Origin: Microlunatus parietis
Lineage (GTDB): Bacteria; Actinomycetota; Actinomycetes; Propionibacteriales; Propionibacteriaceae
Assembly (NCBI RefSeq): GCF_013407955.1
Contig: NZ_JACCBU010000001.1
Coordinates: 5,208,001-5,272,000 of the forward strand
Length of the DNA stretch: 64,000 nt
Reading direction: 5' to 3'
This document shows, in pieces, positions 16,913 through 25,432 of this stretch. Each line of letters starts with the position of its first letter. Position 1 is the first letter of the stretch. The notes under the pieces are model-generated. The model had not been told where the DNA came from and ran no database searches. It saw nothing but the letters and a program-made list of their open reading frames with translations. Position numbers and translations under genes: made by a program.

Positions 16913-17383
16913 CTAGGTGCCGCAGTTGCCGCCGTAGGTGGTGATCTTGTAGTCGATCACGGCCTCGGCGAACTCCAGGTCGGCGATCTGCTGCCGGATC
17001 CGGTCCCGGTGTCGTTCCAGCAGGGCGAGCCGGTCCGGCACCGTGTCGGGTCCGGTGTTGACCAGGTCGACGTACCGCTTGATGTCGCGGATCGGCATGT
17101 CGGAGAGCCGCAGCCTGGTCACGAAGACGATCCGGCCGACGGCTTCGCGGTCGTAGCAGCGGTAGCCGTGGGCGTCCCGCGCCACCTCGACCAGGCCGAT
17201 CCGTTCGTAGTAGCGCAGCGTGTGCGCCGAGACGCCCACCAGCTCCGAGACCTCGGCGACGGTCAGCGCCTTCTCGACCTCGTCGCCGAACACCTGGCTG
17301 GTGAGCGAGTGGGTCAGGGCCGGGAGCTGGTCCGGCGGCGTCGATTCGATGAGCTGTCGTACCTCGGTCGCCGTGAGCGTCAT
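16913..17383 (-). CDS. MerR family transcriptional regulator
   Basis: 156 aa from ATG 17383. A 38-residue N-terminal extension precedes the winged HTH (LTVAEVSELVGVSAHTLRYYERIGLV; GYRCYDREAVGRIVFVTRLR). The dimer helix follows (LLERHRDRIRQQIADLEFA). The C-terminus ends YGGNCGT with a single Cys. It probably controls itself and the aldo/keto reductase downstream. Confidence 0.9.
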   Translation of the reverse strand: MTLTATEVRQLIESTPPDQLPALTHSLTSQVFGDEVEKALTVAEVSELVGVSAHTLRYYERIGLVEVARDAHGYRCYDREAVGRIVFVTRLRLSDMPIRDIKRYVDLVNTGPDTVPDRLALLERHRDRIRQQIADLEFAEAVIDYKITTYGGNCGT

Positions 17384-17400
17384 GTCCTCGAAGGTACGCC

Positions 17401-17416
17401 TTAGAGCGTGCTCAAA
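17401..17416. promoter_or_regulatory. Candidate MerR operator
   Basis: TTAGAGC-GT-GCTCAAA is a dyad with one mismatch, 17 bases upstream of the merR-type gene. Related MerR regulators of aldehyde-stress genes bind dyads of this TTAGAGNNNNCTCTAA style within the promoter spacer. Confidence 0.5.
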
Positions 17417-17460
17417 CGCAAACCGCGAGGTGAAGCTTCTCCGACGGTTAGGCTCGGCCC

Positions 17461-18201
17461 GTGTCCCGAGTCCGAGCCGTCCTGCTCGACGTCTACCGAA
17501 CGCTGATCGAGGTCGACTTCGACGCCGCGCTGGACGAGCTCGCCGCGCGGTCTGGACTGGGTCGAGCCGACTGGGTCGCTGGGATCCAAGCCAACGCCGA
17601 CGCACTGACGAGCGGGACGATCTCCCTGGAACGGGCCTTCGCCGAGACCTTCCGGCTCGCCGGTCAGGAGCCGCCGGATCTCGAAGCTCTGCTCCGGCAT
17701 GATCGCGACGTGCTGGCCGCGCACGCCACGCTCTATCCAGACGTCCGGCCGTTCCTGGCCGAGCTGCGGCGGCGCGGCGTCGGTACGGCCTTGGTCAGCA
17801 ACTGTTTCGCGAACACCACCGACCTGCTGCAGCGGTTCGGGCTCACCGACCTCACCGACCAGGTGGTCCTGTCCTGCGAGGTAGGGGTCGCCAAGCCTGA
17901 TCCGGCGATCTTCCGGGCTGCGCTGGCCGGCCTCGATGTCCGGCCGGAGCAGGCGATCTTCGTCGACGACCGGCCCGGCAACTGTTCGGCAGCGGAGGAC
18001 CTGGGGATCACCGCCGTGCTGATCGACCGCGGCGACGCCGGTACGGAGGGTGCGGTGAACGCGCTTGAGGAGGTGCTGCGGATGATCATCGGCCCGGCGG
18101 CCGGTCCGATCGACGCCGTGATGGGTAAGTATGCCGGCGGTGGACCCACGTCGGACGAACTCGGCCGGATCGCGCGCGCCGAGGACTCCGAGCGATCTTG
18201 A
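17461..18201 (+). CDS. HAD superfamily hydrolase
   Basis: 246 aa from GTG 17461. Motif I is LLDVYRTL, so the nucleophile D10 is present but the usual second Asp is replaced by Tyr, as in haloacid-dehalogenase-like members. Motif II is LVSNC, motif III KPDPAIF and motif IV VDDRPGN. A phosphatase or dehalogenase; the substrate is unknown. It is divergent from the MerR/aldo-keto reductase unit. Confidence 0.88.
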   Translation: MSRVRAVLLDVYRTLIEVDFDAALDELAARSGLGRADWVAGIQANADALTSGTISLERAFAETFRLAGQEPPDLEALLRHDRDVLAAHATLYPDVRPFLAELRRRGVGTALVSNCFANTTDLLQRFGLTDLTDQVVLSCEVGVAKPDPAIFRAALAGLDVRPEQAIFVDDRPGNCSAAEDLGITAVLIDRGDAGTEGAVNALEEVLRMIIGPAAGPIDAVMGKYAGGGPTSDELGRIARAEDSERS

Positions 18202-18267
18202 TCGGGTTGCCTTGGGTGAACTCCCATGCGGTTGCCGTTTCCAGGCAATCTTTGTCCTCCAGGAGGC

Positions 18268-19440
18268 TCAGCTGAAGGCGCTGTGGCCGGTCAGGGCCTG
18301 GCCGATCACGAGTTGGTGCACCTCCGAGGTGCCCTCGTAGGTGAGCACGGACTCCAGGTTGTTGGCGTGGCGCAGGATCGGGTACTCGCCGGTGATGCCG
18401 GCGGCGCCGAGGATGGTGCGGCACTCGCGGGCGATGGTCAGGGCCTCGCGGACGTTGTTGAGCTTGCCCAGGCTGACCTGGCGCGGGTCGAGTCGATGAT
18501 CATCTTTGAGCCGGCCCAGGTGCAGCGCGAGCAGGAATCCCTTCTGCAGTTCGAGAGCCATGTCGGCGAGCTTCGCCTGGGTCAGCTGGAACGCTGCCAG
18601 CGGGCGGCCGAACACCTCGCGGGTCTGGGCGTACGCGAGCGCCGTCTCCAGGCAGTCCCGGGCGGCGCCGAGCGCGCCGAACGTGATGCCGAAGCGGGCC
18701 TCGTTGAGGCAGGACAGCGGTCCCTTGAGGCCGGTCACCTCCGGCAGCACGGCGTCGCCCGGCAGCCGTACGTCCTCCAAGATCAACTCCGAGGTGACCG
18801 ACGCGCGCAGGGAGAGCTTCTTGCCGATCTTGGGCGCCGAGAAGCCCGGGGTGTCGGTAGGCACCACGAAGCCGCGGATCCCCTTCGGGTCGTCGGTGGT
18901 CTGCGCCCAGACGATCGCCACCTCGGCGACGCTGCCGTTGGTGATCCACATCTTGGTGCCGTTGATCACCCAGTCATCGCCGTCCCGGCGGGCCCGGGCC
19001 CGCATCCCGGCAGGGTTGGAACCGAAGTCGGGCTCGGTCAGCCCGAAGCACCCGACCAGTTCGCCGGCGGCCATGCCGGGCAGCCAGGCCTGCTTCTGAT
19101 CTTCGCTGCCGAACTTCCAGATCGCGTACATGGCCAGCGATCCCTGCACCGAGACCATGCTGCGGACGCCGGAGTCGCCGGCCTCCAGTTCCAGGCAGGC
19201 CAGGCCGTACGAGACCGCGCTGGCGCCGGCGCAGCCGTAGCCGGTGAGGTGCATGCCGAGCAGGCCGAGGGCGCCGGCCTCCTTCATCAGGCCGAGGTCC
19301 GGCTCACCGATCTCGTACCAGGAGGCGACATGCGGCCGGACCCGTTCGTCGACGAACTCGCGGACGCCCTTCTGGATGTCCCGCTCGTCCTCGCTGAGCA
19401 GATGATCAACACCCAGGAATTCCAAGGGGCCGACAGTCAT
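18268..19440 (-). CDS. gcdH: Acyl-CoA dehydrogenase, glutaryl-CoA dehydrogenase type
   Basis: 390 aa. Strings characteristic of GcdH are present: GSLAMYAIWKFGSEDQKQAWLP, CFGLTEPDFGSNPAGM, and the catalytic base E369 in LTYEGTSEVH (E370 in the human enzyme). It would oxidise and decarboxylate glutaryl-CoA to crotonyl-CoA using FAD. It is the last gene of the lat operon and overlaps the E1 gene by 4 bases (ATGA), which supports the glutaryl-CoA assignment. Confidence 0.88.
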   Translation of the reverse strand: MTVGPLEFLGVDHLLSEDERDIQKGVREFVDERVRPHVASWYEIGEPDLGLMKEAGALGLLGMHLTGYGCAGASAVSYGLACLELEAGDSGVRSMVSVQGSLAMYAIWKFGSEDQKQAWLPGMAAGELVGCFGLTEPDFGSNPAGMRARARRDGDDWVINGTKMWITNGSVAEVAIVWAQTTDDPKGIRGFVVPTDTPGFSAPKIGKKLSLRASVTSELILEDVRLPGDAVLPEVTGLKGPLSCLNEARFGITFGALGAARDCLETALAYAQTREVFGRPLAAFQLTQAKLADMALELQKGFLLALHLGRLKDDHRLDPRQVSLGKLNNVREALTIARECRTILGAAGITGEYPILRHANNLESVLTYEGTSEVHQLVIGQALTGHSAFS

Positions 19441-21689
19441 GATCTTTCCTTCCCGGCCAGGTCGGTGGCCGCCTTGATGATCTCATCGGTGTCCAGCAGG
19501 ACGTGGCGCGCGGCCGCGCCGAGGGGTACGAAGCTGTCGGTGCTGGACACCCGGGCCAGCGAGCCGGTGAACCCGCCCTCGACGAGCACGGTGATCACGC
19601 CCTCACCGACGCCGCCCGAATGCCGGGTCTCGTCGACGACCAGCACCCGGCCGGTGTCGCGGGCTGCCGCCAGCAGGTCCGGCACTGGCAGCGGGGCGAG
19701 CCAGCGCAGGTCCAGCACCGCCGCCTCGATCCCTTGAGCGGCAAGGGATTCGGCGGCCCGCAGGCTCATCGGAACCCCGTTGCCGAACGTGATCATGGTC
19801 AGATCCGTCCCGGTCCGGACCGTGCGGGCCCGGCCGATCGAGGCCGGCTCACCATGATCGACACCGAGCCAGCCGCCGTCGCCGTCGGCGTGCAGATCCC
19901 GGGTGTGATAGAGCGCGATCGGCTCCAGGAACACCGCCACGGTGCCGTCGGTGGCCGCCGCGGCGACGCAGGTCCGGAGCAGGGCGGGCGCGTCGTCGGC
20001 CCGGCTCGGGCAGGCGACGACGATACCGGGGATGTCCCGCAGTACGGCGACCGCGTCGTCGTTGTGGAAGTGCCCGCCGAACCCCTTCTGGTACGCCAGT
20101 CCGGCGATCCTGATCACCAGCGGGTTGCGCCAGCGGCCGCGGGAGAAGAAGGACAGGGTGGCCGCCTCGCCGCGAAGTTGATCTTCGGCGTTGTGCAGGT
20201 AGGCCAGGTACTGGATCTCCGGGATCGGCACCAGGCCGGCCAATCCGGCGCCGAGCGCGAGGCCGAGGATCGACTGCTCGTCCAGGATCGTGTCGAACAC
20301 GCGGGCCGCGCCGAACCGGCGGGCCAGGCCGCGGGTGACCCCGTAGACGCCGCCCTTGACGCCCACGTCCTCGCCGAACGCGATCACCCGGCGGTCCGCC
20401 TCCATGATCACGGACAGGGTGGTGTTGATCGACTCCGCCAGCGTCATCGGCCGGTCTGAGCGGTGTTGCGACCAGCGCGCGGCCAGTTCGGCGACCCGGT
20501 CCGGGGTGCGCGGGGCCAGCGGCTCGATGATCTCCGCGGCGGAGGTGAGCGGACGTGATCCGGCCAGCCGGTCCGCCTCGGCCCGGACCTCGGCACCGAT
20601 CCGGTCATAGGTCGCCAGCACCTGGTCGGCGGTGGCGCCAGCGCCGATCAGGGCGCGGGCCGTGCCGAGCAGCGGATCGAGGTCGTAGGCCGCCTCGATC
20701 TCGCTCGGCTTGCGGTAGCCGATCTCCGCGTCGCTGCCGGCGTGGGCTAGGTAGCGCACCGTACGAAGGTGCAGGAACACCGGCCGGCGATGATCACGGC
20801 CCCGGCGGACCGCGTCCATGATCACCGGCCAGGCCGCGACCGGGTCGGCGCCGTCCGCGGCCAGGTAGTCCAGGCCGGGCCGGCTGCCGTACGCGTGCTC
20901 GATCCAGCCGGCCGGAGTGCGTACCGAGATGCCGAGACCGTTGTCCTCACAGACGAACAGGATCGGCACCGGCAGGCCGCGGTAGGCGGTGTTGATCGCC
21001 GTGTTGATCGCGCCCGCCGCCGTCGAGTGGTTCGCCGACGCGTCGCCGAACGAGCAGACCACGATCGCGCCGTCCGGCCATTCATGATCGACTCCGAGCC
21101 GGTCGGCCCGCTGCAGCGCGATCGCCAGCCCGACCGCGCGGGGCAGGTGCGAGGCGATCGTCGAGGTCTGCGGGATGATCGCCAGCTCGGGGTGACCGAA
21201 CACCTTGTGCCGGCCGCCGGCGATCGGCTCGTCGGCCAGGCACATCAACCCCTGCAGGACATCCCGGACCGGCGCGCTGCCCGGCCGCAATCCAGCCCGG
21301 GCACAGTAGAAGCCGCCGGACCGGTAGTGCAGCAGGGCCGGGTCGCCGACCCGGGTCGCCAACGCGATCATGGCGTTGCTCTCGTGCCCGGCCGACCCGA
21401 TCGTGTAGTACGCCAGCCCGCGCGCCTGCAGCTCGCGGGCGACCAGATCAAGCTGCCGACTGGTCGTTTGCGCGGTGAACAGGCGCTCGAGGTCCACCTG
21501 GACCCCTGGGGTCGGCTGACCCGCCCCACCTCCCTCCCGAATCGCGCTCGGGCTGCTGAGGCTCGAAGCTGACTCGTCCTGACCCCTGGGAGGGCGGGAC
21601 GGAACCCCTGAGCTCCCCGTCCGGGTCCAACCAAGATCATGAACGCGAGTCCGGAAGGCCCGATCAAGTTCCTCGCCCGGTGTTGCCAT
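19437..21689 (-). CDS. Fused alpha-beta E1 of a 2-oxoacid dehydrogenase complex, probably 2-oxoadipate dehydrogenase
   Basis: 750 aa, combining an E1-alpha domain (about 65-400) and an E1-beta domain (415-750, beginning MTLAESINTTLSVIMEADRR) normally made by two genes. The thiamine diphosphate motif runs from G215-D216 (FGDASANHS) to N250 (CEDNG). The beta part has GEDVGVKGGVYGVT and DETRHSGGVGEG. Residues about 22-62 are a Ser/Gly/Pro-rich insert not expected in the fold. Placed between an aminoadipate-semialdehyde dehydrogenase and GcdH, the obvious substrate is 2-oxoadipate, giving glutaryl-CoA. No E2 or E3 gene adjoins it. Confidence 0.85.
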   Translation of the reverse strand: MATPGEELDRAFRTRVHDLGWTRTGSSGVPSRPPRGQDESASSLSSPSAIREGGGAGQPTPGVQVDLERLFTAQTTSRQLDLVARELQARGLAYYTIGSAGHESNAMIALATRVGDPALLHYRSGGFYCARAGLRPGSAPVRDVLQGLMCLADEPIAGGRHKVFGHPELAIIPQTSTIASHLPRAVGLAIALQRADRLGVDHEWPDGAIVVCSFGDASANHSTAAGAINTAINTAYRGLPVPILFVCEDNGLGISVRTPAGWIEHAYGSRPGLDYLAADGADPVAAWPVIMDAVRRGRDHRRPVFLHLRTVRYLAHAGSDAEIGYRKPSEIEAAYDLDPLLGTARALIGAGATADQVLATYDRIGAEVRAEADRLAGSRPLTSAAEIIEPLAPRTPDRVAELAARWSQHRSDRPMTLAESINTTLSVIMEADRRVIAFGEDVGVKGGVYGVTRGLARRFGAARVFDTILDEQSILGLALGAGLAGLVPIPEIQYLAYLHNAEDQLRGEAATLSFFSRGRWRNPLVIRIAGLAYQKGFGGHFHNDDAVAVLRDIPGIVVACPSRADDAPALLRTCVAAAATDGTVAVFLEPIALYHTRDLHADGDGGWLGVDHGEPASIGRARTVRTGTDLTMITFGNGVPMSLRAAESLAAQGIEAAVLDLRWLAPLPVPDLLAAARDTGRVLVVDETRHSGGVGEGVITVLVEGGFTGSLARVSSTDSFVPLGAAARHVLLDTDEIIKAATDLAGKERS

Positions 21690-21691
21690 GC

Positions 21692-23242
21692 TTACGACTC
21701 GAGTCGGAAGTCACGATCGGGGGTCAGCTCGACCGTGTCCATCTGCGCCTTTTGCAGCCGGCCCGAGTAGTCCCAGTTCACGGACTGCCAGCGGGTGAAC
21801 TGATCGAGCACCCAGACGCCGGACTGCCGGGAGCCGTTGCCGGACTTGCCGTTCCCGCCGAAGGGCAGGTGTGCCTCGGCACCCGAGGTCGAGTTGTTGA
21901 TCGACACCATGCCGGCCCCGATCCGGTTCCGGAACGTGAACGCCTCCTGCGGATCGGTCGTGTAGATCGCCGAGGAAAGCCCGTAGCCGGGCCGGTTGGC
22001 CAGGTCGATCGCCTCGTCCAGGTCGCGGTACGTGATCACGCCGACGATCGGCCCGAACGTCTCCTCCAGGAAGAGTTGATCATCGGCGCGGACGCCGTCG
22101 ACGACCGCGGGGTGGTAGAACAGCCCGGCCGCGGGATCGCCGGCAAACCCGGACCGCGGGTTGTCGGCGGTGACCCGGCCGGTCGGGCCGATCACGGTGT
22201 GGTGCGGCTTGATCCAGCCGAGGTACTCCTCGTACCGGTCGGCGAACTTCTGGTCCAGCATCGGGCCCATCAGCACGTCCTGGGTCGGGTCGCCGATCTT
22301 GGCCGCCTCGACCGCCTTGCCGAACCGGGCCAGGAATTCGTCGTGGACCGACTCGTGGACGATCACCGTACCGAGCGACGTGCAGCGCTGGCCGGCCGTG
22401 CCGAAGCCGGAGAACAGCGCGCCCTCGACGGCAAGATCGAGATCGGCGTTGGGCGTGATCACCAGCGGGTTCTTGCCGCCCAGTTCCAGGCAGGCGTTCT
22501 GCAGGTGCCGCCCGGCCAGGGCGCCGATCTCCCGGCCGACCGCGGAAGACCCGGTGAAGCCGATCTTGTCGATCAGTCCCCGTTCCAGCGACTGCTCGAG
22601 CCCGGCGAAGGTCTGCTCGCCGTCGGCGAAGATCAGGTTGAACACTCCGGCCGGCAGCCCGCCGCCGCGGACGAAGATCTCGTGGAAGGCGGCCGAGACG
22701 ACGGGGGAGTAGTCGGCCGGCTTCCAGACGATCGTGTTGCCGGCCAGCAGTGCGGGCACGATGTACCAGGACGGCACGGCGACCGGGAAGTTGCCGGCGG
22801 TGATCACCGCGACGGCGCCGACCGGCACCCGGTGGGTGAACAGCTGCTTGTCCGGCATCTCGCTCGGCACCGTCTGCCCGTACAGGCGGCGGCCCTCGCC
22901 GAGGAAGAAGTCGCAGGTGTCGACGATCTCCTGCACCTCGCCGAGCGCCTCCGCGTACGGCTTGCCGATCTCGGCGGTGACCAGCCGGGCCAGCGCCTCC
23001 TTGTTGTCCTCGACCAGCCGGCCGATGTGGGCGATCGCGCGACCGCGGATCGGCGCCGGCACGGCGGCCCAGTCCCGCTGCGCAGCCTTGGCCGACTCGG
23101 CGGCGCGGACGAACGTGGCCGCGTCCGCGAACGCGACCTCGCCGACGACATCGGCGGTCCGGGCCGGATTGGTGCTCGCCACCGTACGGCCGCCGTCGAC
23201 CGGCTCGCCGCCGACGACCGAGGTGATCTTGGTCTTGCTCAC
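21692..23242 (-). CDS. Aldehyde dehydrogenase, ALDH7-like (probable 2-aminoadipate-6-semialdehyde dehydrogenase)
   Basis: 516 aa from GTG 23242, whose GTGA overlaps the lat stop. Catalytic C287 lies in FGTAGQRCTSLGT, a form typical of the antiquitin/ALDH7 branch, and E253 lies in LELGGKNP. It would oxidise the semialdehyde made by Lat (in equilibrium with piperideine-6-carboxylate) to 2-aminoadipate with NAD. Two bases separate its stop from the E1 start. In antibiotic producers the equivalent step is called pcd. Confidence 0.88.
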   Translation of the reverse strand: MSKTKITSVVGGEPVDGGRTVASTNPARTADVVGEVAFADAATFVRAAESAKAAQRDWAAVPAPIRGRAIAHIGRLVEDNKEALARLVTAEIGKPYAEALGEVQEIVDTCDFFLGEGRRLYGQTVPSEMPDKQLFTHRVPVGAVAVITAGNFPVAVPSWYIVPALLAGNTIVWKPADYSPVVSAAFHEIFVRGGGLPAGVFNLIFADGEQTFAGLEQSLERGLIDKIGFTGSSAVGREIGALAGRHLQNACLELGGKNPLVITPNADLDLAVEGALFSGFGTAGQRCTSLGTVIVHESVHDEFLARFGKAVEAAKIGDPTQDVLMGPMLDQKFADRYEEYLGWIKPHHTVIGPTGRVTADNPRSGFAGDPAAGLFYHPAVVDGVRADDQLFLEETFGPIVGVITYRDLDEAIDLANRPGYGLSSAIYTTDPQEAFTFRNRIGAGMVSINNSTSGAEAHLPFGGNGKSGNGSRQSGVWVLDQFTRWQSVNWDYSGRLQKAQMDTVELTPDRDFRLES

Positions 23243-24591
23243 TTGACGATCTCCGTTCCGCTGAGCCGCTGCAGGGAACGTCCGAGGGCGGCGACCGCCT
23301 CGTCGATCTCCTCGTTCTCGATCGACAGGGCCGGCCGGAACCGGATCGACCGCTCACCGCAGGGCAGGGCCACCACGTGTTCAGTCTCGCGCAGGTCGGC
23401 CAGCAGCGCATCACGTGCGCCGGCGTCGGCCAGGTCGACGGCGATCATCAGCCCGCGGCCGCGGACGTTGGCGAGCGTCCCGGGCCGTTCGGCGGCGAGC
23501 GCCCGCAGGCCGGCGAGGAACCGCTCGCCCTTAGGCCCGGCCGCCTCGATCAGGCCTTCGGCCTCGATGATCTCCAGCAGCCGCTGGGAACGGACCATGT
23601 CGACCAGTCCGCCGCCCCAGGTGGAGTTGATCCGGCCCGAGACGTGGAAGACGTTGTCGGCGACCTCGTCCACCCGGCGGCCGGCCATGATCCCGCCGAC
23701 CTGCACCTTCTTGCCGAACGCGACGACGTCGGGCTCCAGTCCCAACTGCTGGTACGCCCACGCCGTGCCGGTCGTCCCGGCGCCCGTCTGCACCTCGTCG
23801 ACGATGAACAGGGCGTCGTGATCATGGGCGAGTTGCTGCATCGCCTGCAGGAACTCCGGCCGCAGGTGGTTGTCGCCGCCCTCGCCCTGGATCGGCTCGG
23901 CGATGAACGCGGCGATGTCGTGCGGATGGTCCTGGAACGCCTTGCGGGCTTGGGATAGCGCGCGCTCCTCGGCCGCAATCACGGAATCGAGATGATCTTC
24001 GAGCGGGTGCACGATCGCGGGTACGTCGATCCGCGGCCAGTCGAACTTGGGGAACCGGGCGATCTTGCCGGGCTCGGTGTTGGTCAGCGACATGGTGTAG
24101 CCGCTGCGCCCGTGGAACGCCTTGCTGAGGTGCATGATCTTGGCGCCCAGTGCGGGATCCCGGCCGGCCGCCTCGTTCTGCCGGCTCTTCCAGTCGAAGG
24201 CGACCTTGAGCGCGTTCTCGACGGCGAGCGCTCCGCCCTCGATGAAGAACAGGTGCGGCAGGTCCGGGTCGCCGAGCACCCGGGCGAACGTCTCGACGAA
24301 CTCCGCGTACGCGCTGGAGTACATGTCCGGGTTGGCCGGTTTGTTCGCCGCGATCATGGAGAGCCTCGCCAGGAACGCCGGATCGTCGACCAGCCCGGCC
24401 GGGTTCAGCCCGAGCGGCGCGGAGGCGAAGAACGTGTAGAGGTCCAGATAGGAGACGCCGGTCCGAGCGTCGATCAGCCGACTGCCGCGGCTGCGGTCCA
24501 GGTCCAGGACGAGCTTGAATCCGTCGGTCAGTACGTGCCGCGCCAGCACCTCGTGCACTTCGGCAGCGGAAACGTGGGCATGTTCGGCCAT
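23239..24591 (-). CDS. lat: L-lysine 6-transaminase
   Basis: 450 aa, full length. PLP lysine in AFGKKVQVGG (K294/K295), D265 in VDEVQTG, and the family strings SAYAEFVETFARV, FFIEGGALAVENALK and AFHGRSGYTMSLTNT. It moves the epsilon-amino group of lysine to 2-oxoglutarate. AGGAGG stands 4-5 bases before the ATG. It is the first gene of the operon lat-ALDH7-E1-gcdH. No lrp-type regulator gene is adjacent, unlike many actinobacterial lat loci. Confidence 0.95.
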   Translation of the reverse strand: MAEHAHVSAAEVHEVLARHVLTDGFKLVLDLDRSRGSRLIDARTGVSYLDLYTFFASAPLGLNPAGLVDDPAFLARLSMIAANKPANPDMYSSAYAEFVETFARVLGDPDLPHLFFIEGGALAVENALKVAFDWKSRQNEAAGRDPALGAKIMHLSKAFHGRSGYTMSLTNTEPGKIARFPKFDWPRIDVPAIVHPLEDHLDSVIAAEERALSQARKAFQDHPHDIAAFIAEPIQGEGGDNHLRPEFLQAMQQLAHDHDALFIVDEVQTGAGTTGTAWAYQQLGLEPDVVAFGKKVQVGGIMAGRRVDEVADNVFHVSGRINSTWGGGLVDMVRSQRLLEIIEAEGLIEAAGPKGERFLAGLRALAAERPGTLANVRGRGLMIAVDLADAGARDALLADLRETEHVVALPCGERSIRFRPALSIENEEIDEAVAALGRSLQRLSGTEIVK

Positions 24592-24635
24592 GGCGCCTCC
24601 TCACAGGATGATTTGTTGTCAGATTCACTCTAGAG

Positions 24636-24648
24636 GAGAAGTCTTCTC
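24636..24648. promoter_or_regulatory. Dyad upstream of the lysine operon
   Basis: GAGAAG-T-CTTCTC is a perfect 6-bp-arm dyad 45 bases before the lat start, in the 190-base gap to the divergent Hcp-like gene. It could be an operator for either gene; no regulator is encoded next to it. Confidence 0.4.
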
Positions 24649-24781
24649 GAACGCGAACCTTGAGATCGCGTGCGATGTTCCGGTGGGACCTGGGTCGCGG
24701 CGGCGCGCGTACGTAATTTCCTCGATGGTGCGTGCAGTCCGGTGTCCGTAGCGTGCTGGCCACAGCCGAGAGGGGCATCAC

Positions 24782-25429
24782 ATGCGAACCACAGAGCAGA
24801 TCGAGCGACCTACGACCACCTGGCCGGCCTGGCTGGTGGTGATCGCGCTGACCGTCCTCGCGATCGGAATCAACCTGCCGTCCGCGGCCACCGCGGATCC
24901 GGGCGGCGTCGCCAGCCCGAAGGCGCTCCCTGAGCCGGGCGAACCGGCGTCGATCCAGGCGGCCCTCGAGATCGACGGGATCAAGGGAGAGTCGACGGCC
25001 GGCGGCCACGTGGACGCGATCGACGTCCTCAGTTGGAGCTGGGGAGTCAGCGTCAACGCGCCGAGCAACCCGACGCGCCCGGTCATCGGCCGGCCGACCT
25101 TCACGGACATCACGTTCTCCGTCGCGACCAGCAAGGCATCCCCGACCCTGATGCTGACCTGCGCCCAGGGCAAACACCTCAAGTCGGCGGTCCTCTATGT
25201 CTGGAAGACGACCCGGGAGGGCGAGCAGCACGAGTTCTTCAAGATCACGCTCACCGATGTCTTGATCACGTCGTTCCAGCAGTCCGGCAGCGAAGGGATG
25301 CAACTGACCGAGCAGTTCACCCTGAGCTTCGCCCAGATCGTGATGGAGTACCGGGTGCAGAAGGCCGACGGGTCGCTCGGCGAAACGATCAGGAGCGGCT
25401 GGGACATCGCCCGCAACCGCGCGATCTAG
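24782..25429 (+). CDS. Exported Hcp-family (type VI tube protein-like) protein
   Basis: 215 aa. A membrane/signal segment at about 15-38 (WLVVIALTVLAIGINLPSAATA) is followed by a domain with the Hcp signature: LEIDGIKGESTAGGHVDAID, VLSWSWGVSV, FTDITFSVATSKASPTLML, CAQGKHLKSAVLYVW, FKITLTDVLITSF, VMEYRVQKADGS. Hcp forms the tube of the type VI secretion system in Gram-negative bacteria. A monoderm has no such machine and none is encoded here, so this is a secreted ring-forming homologue of unknown job. It converges on a lipoprotein gene with only 3 bases between stops. Confidence 0.88.
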   Translation: MRTTEQIERPTTTWPAWLVVIALTVLAIGINLPSAATADPGGVASPKALPEPGEPASIQAALEIDGIKGESTAGGHVDAIDVLSWSWGVSVNAPSNPTRPVIGRPTFTDITFSVATSKASPTLMLTCAQGKHLKSAVLYVWKTTREGEQHEFFKITLTDVLITSFQQSGSEGMQLTEQFTLSFAQIVMEYRVQKADGSLGETIRSGWDIARNRAI

Positions 25430-25432
25430 GAC

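Noticed and set aside
24782..25429. A type VI secretion system
   Set aside because: Only the tube-protein fold is present, with an export signal; no sheath, baseplate, TssM or ClpV gene is in the window.
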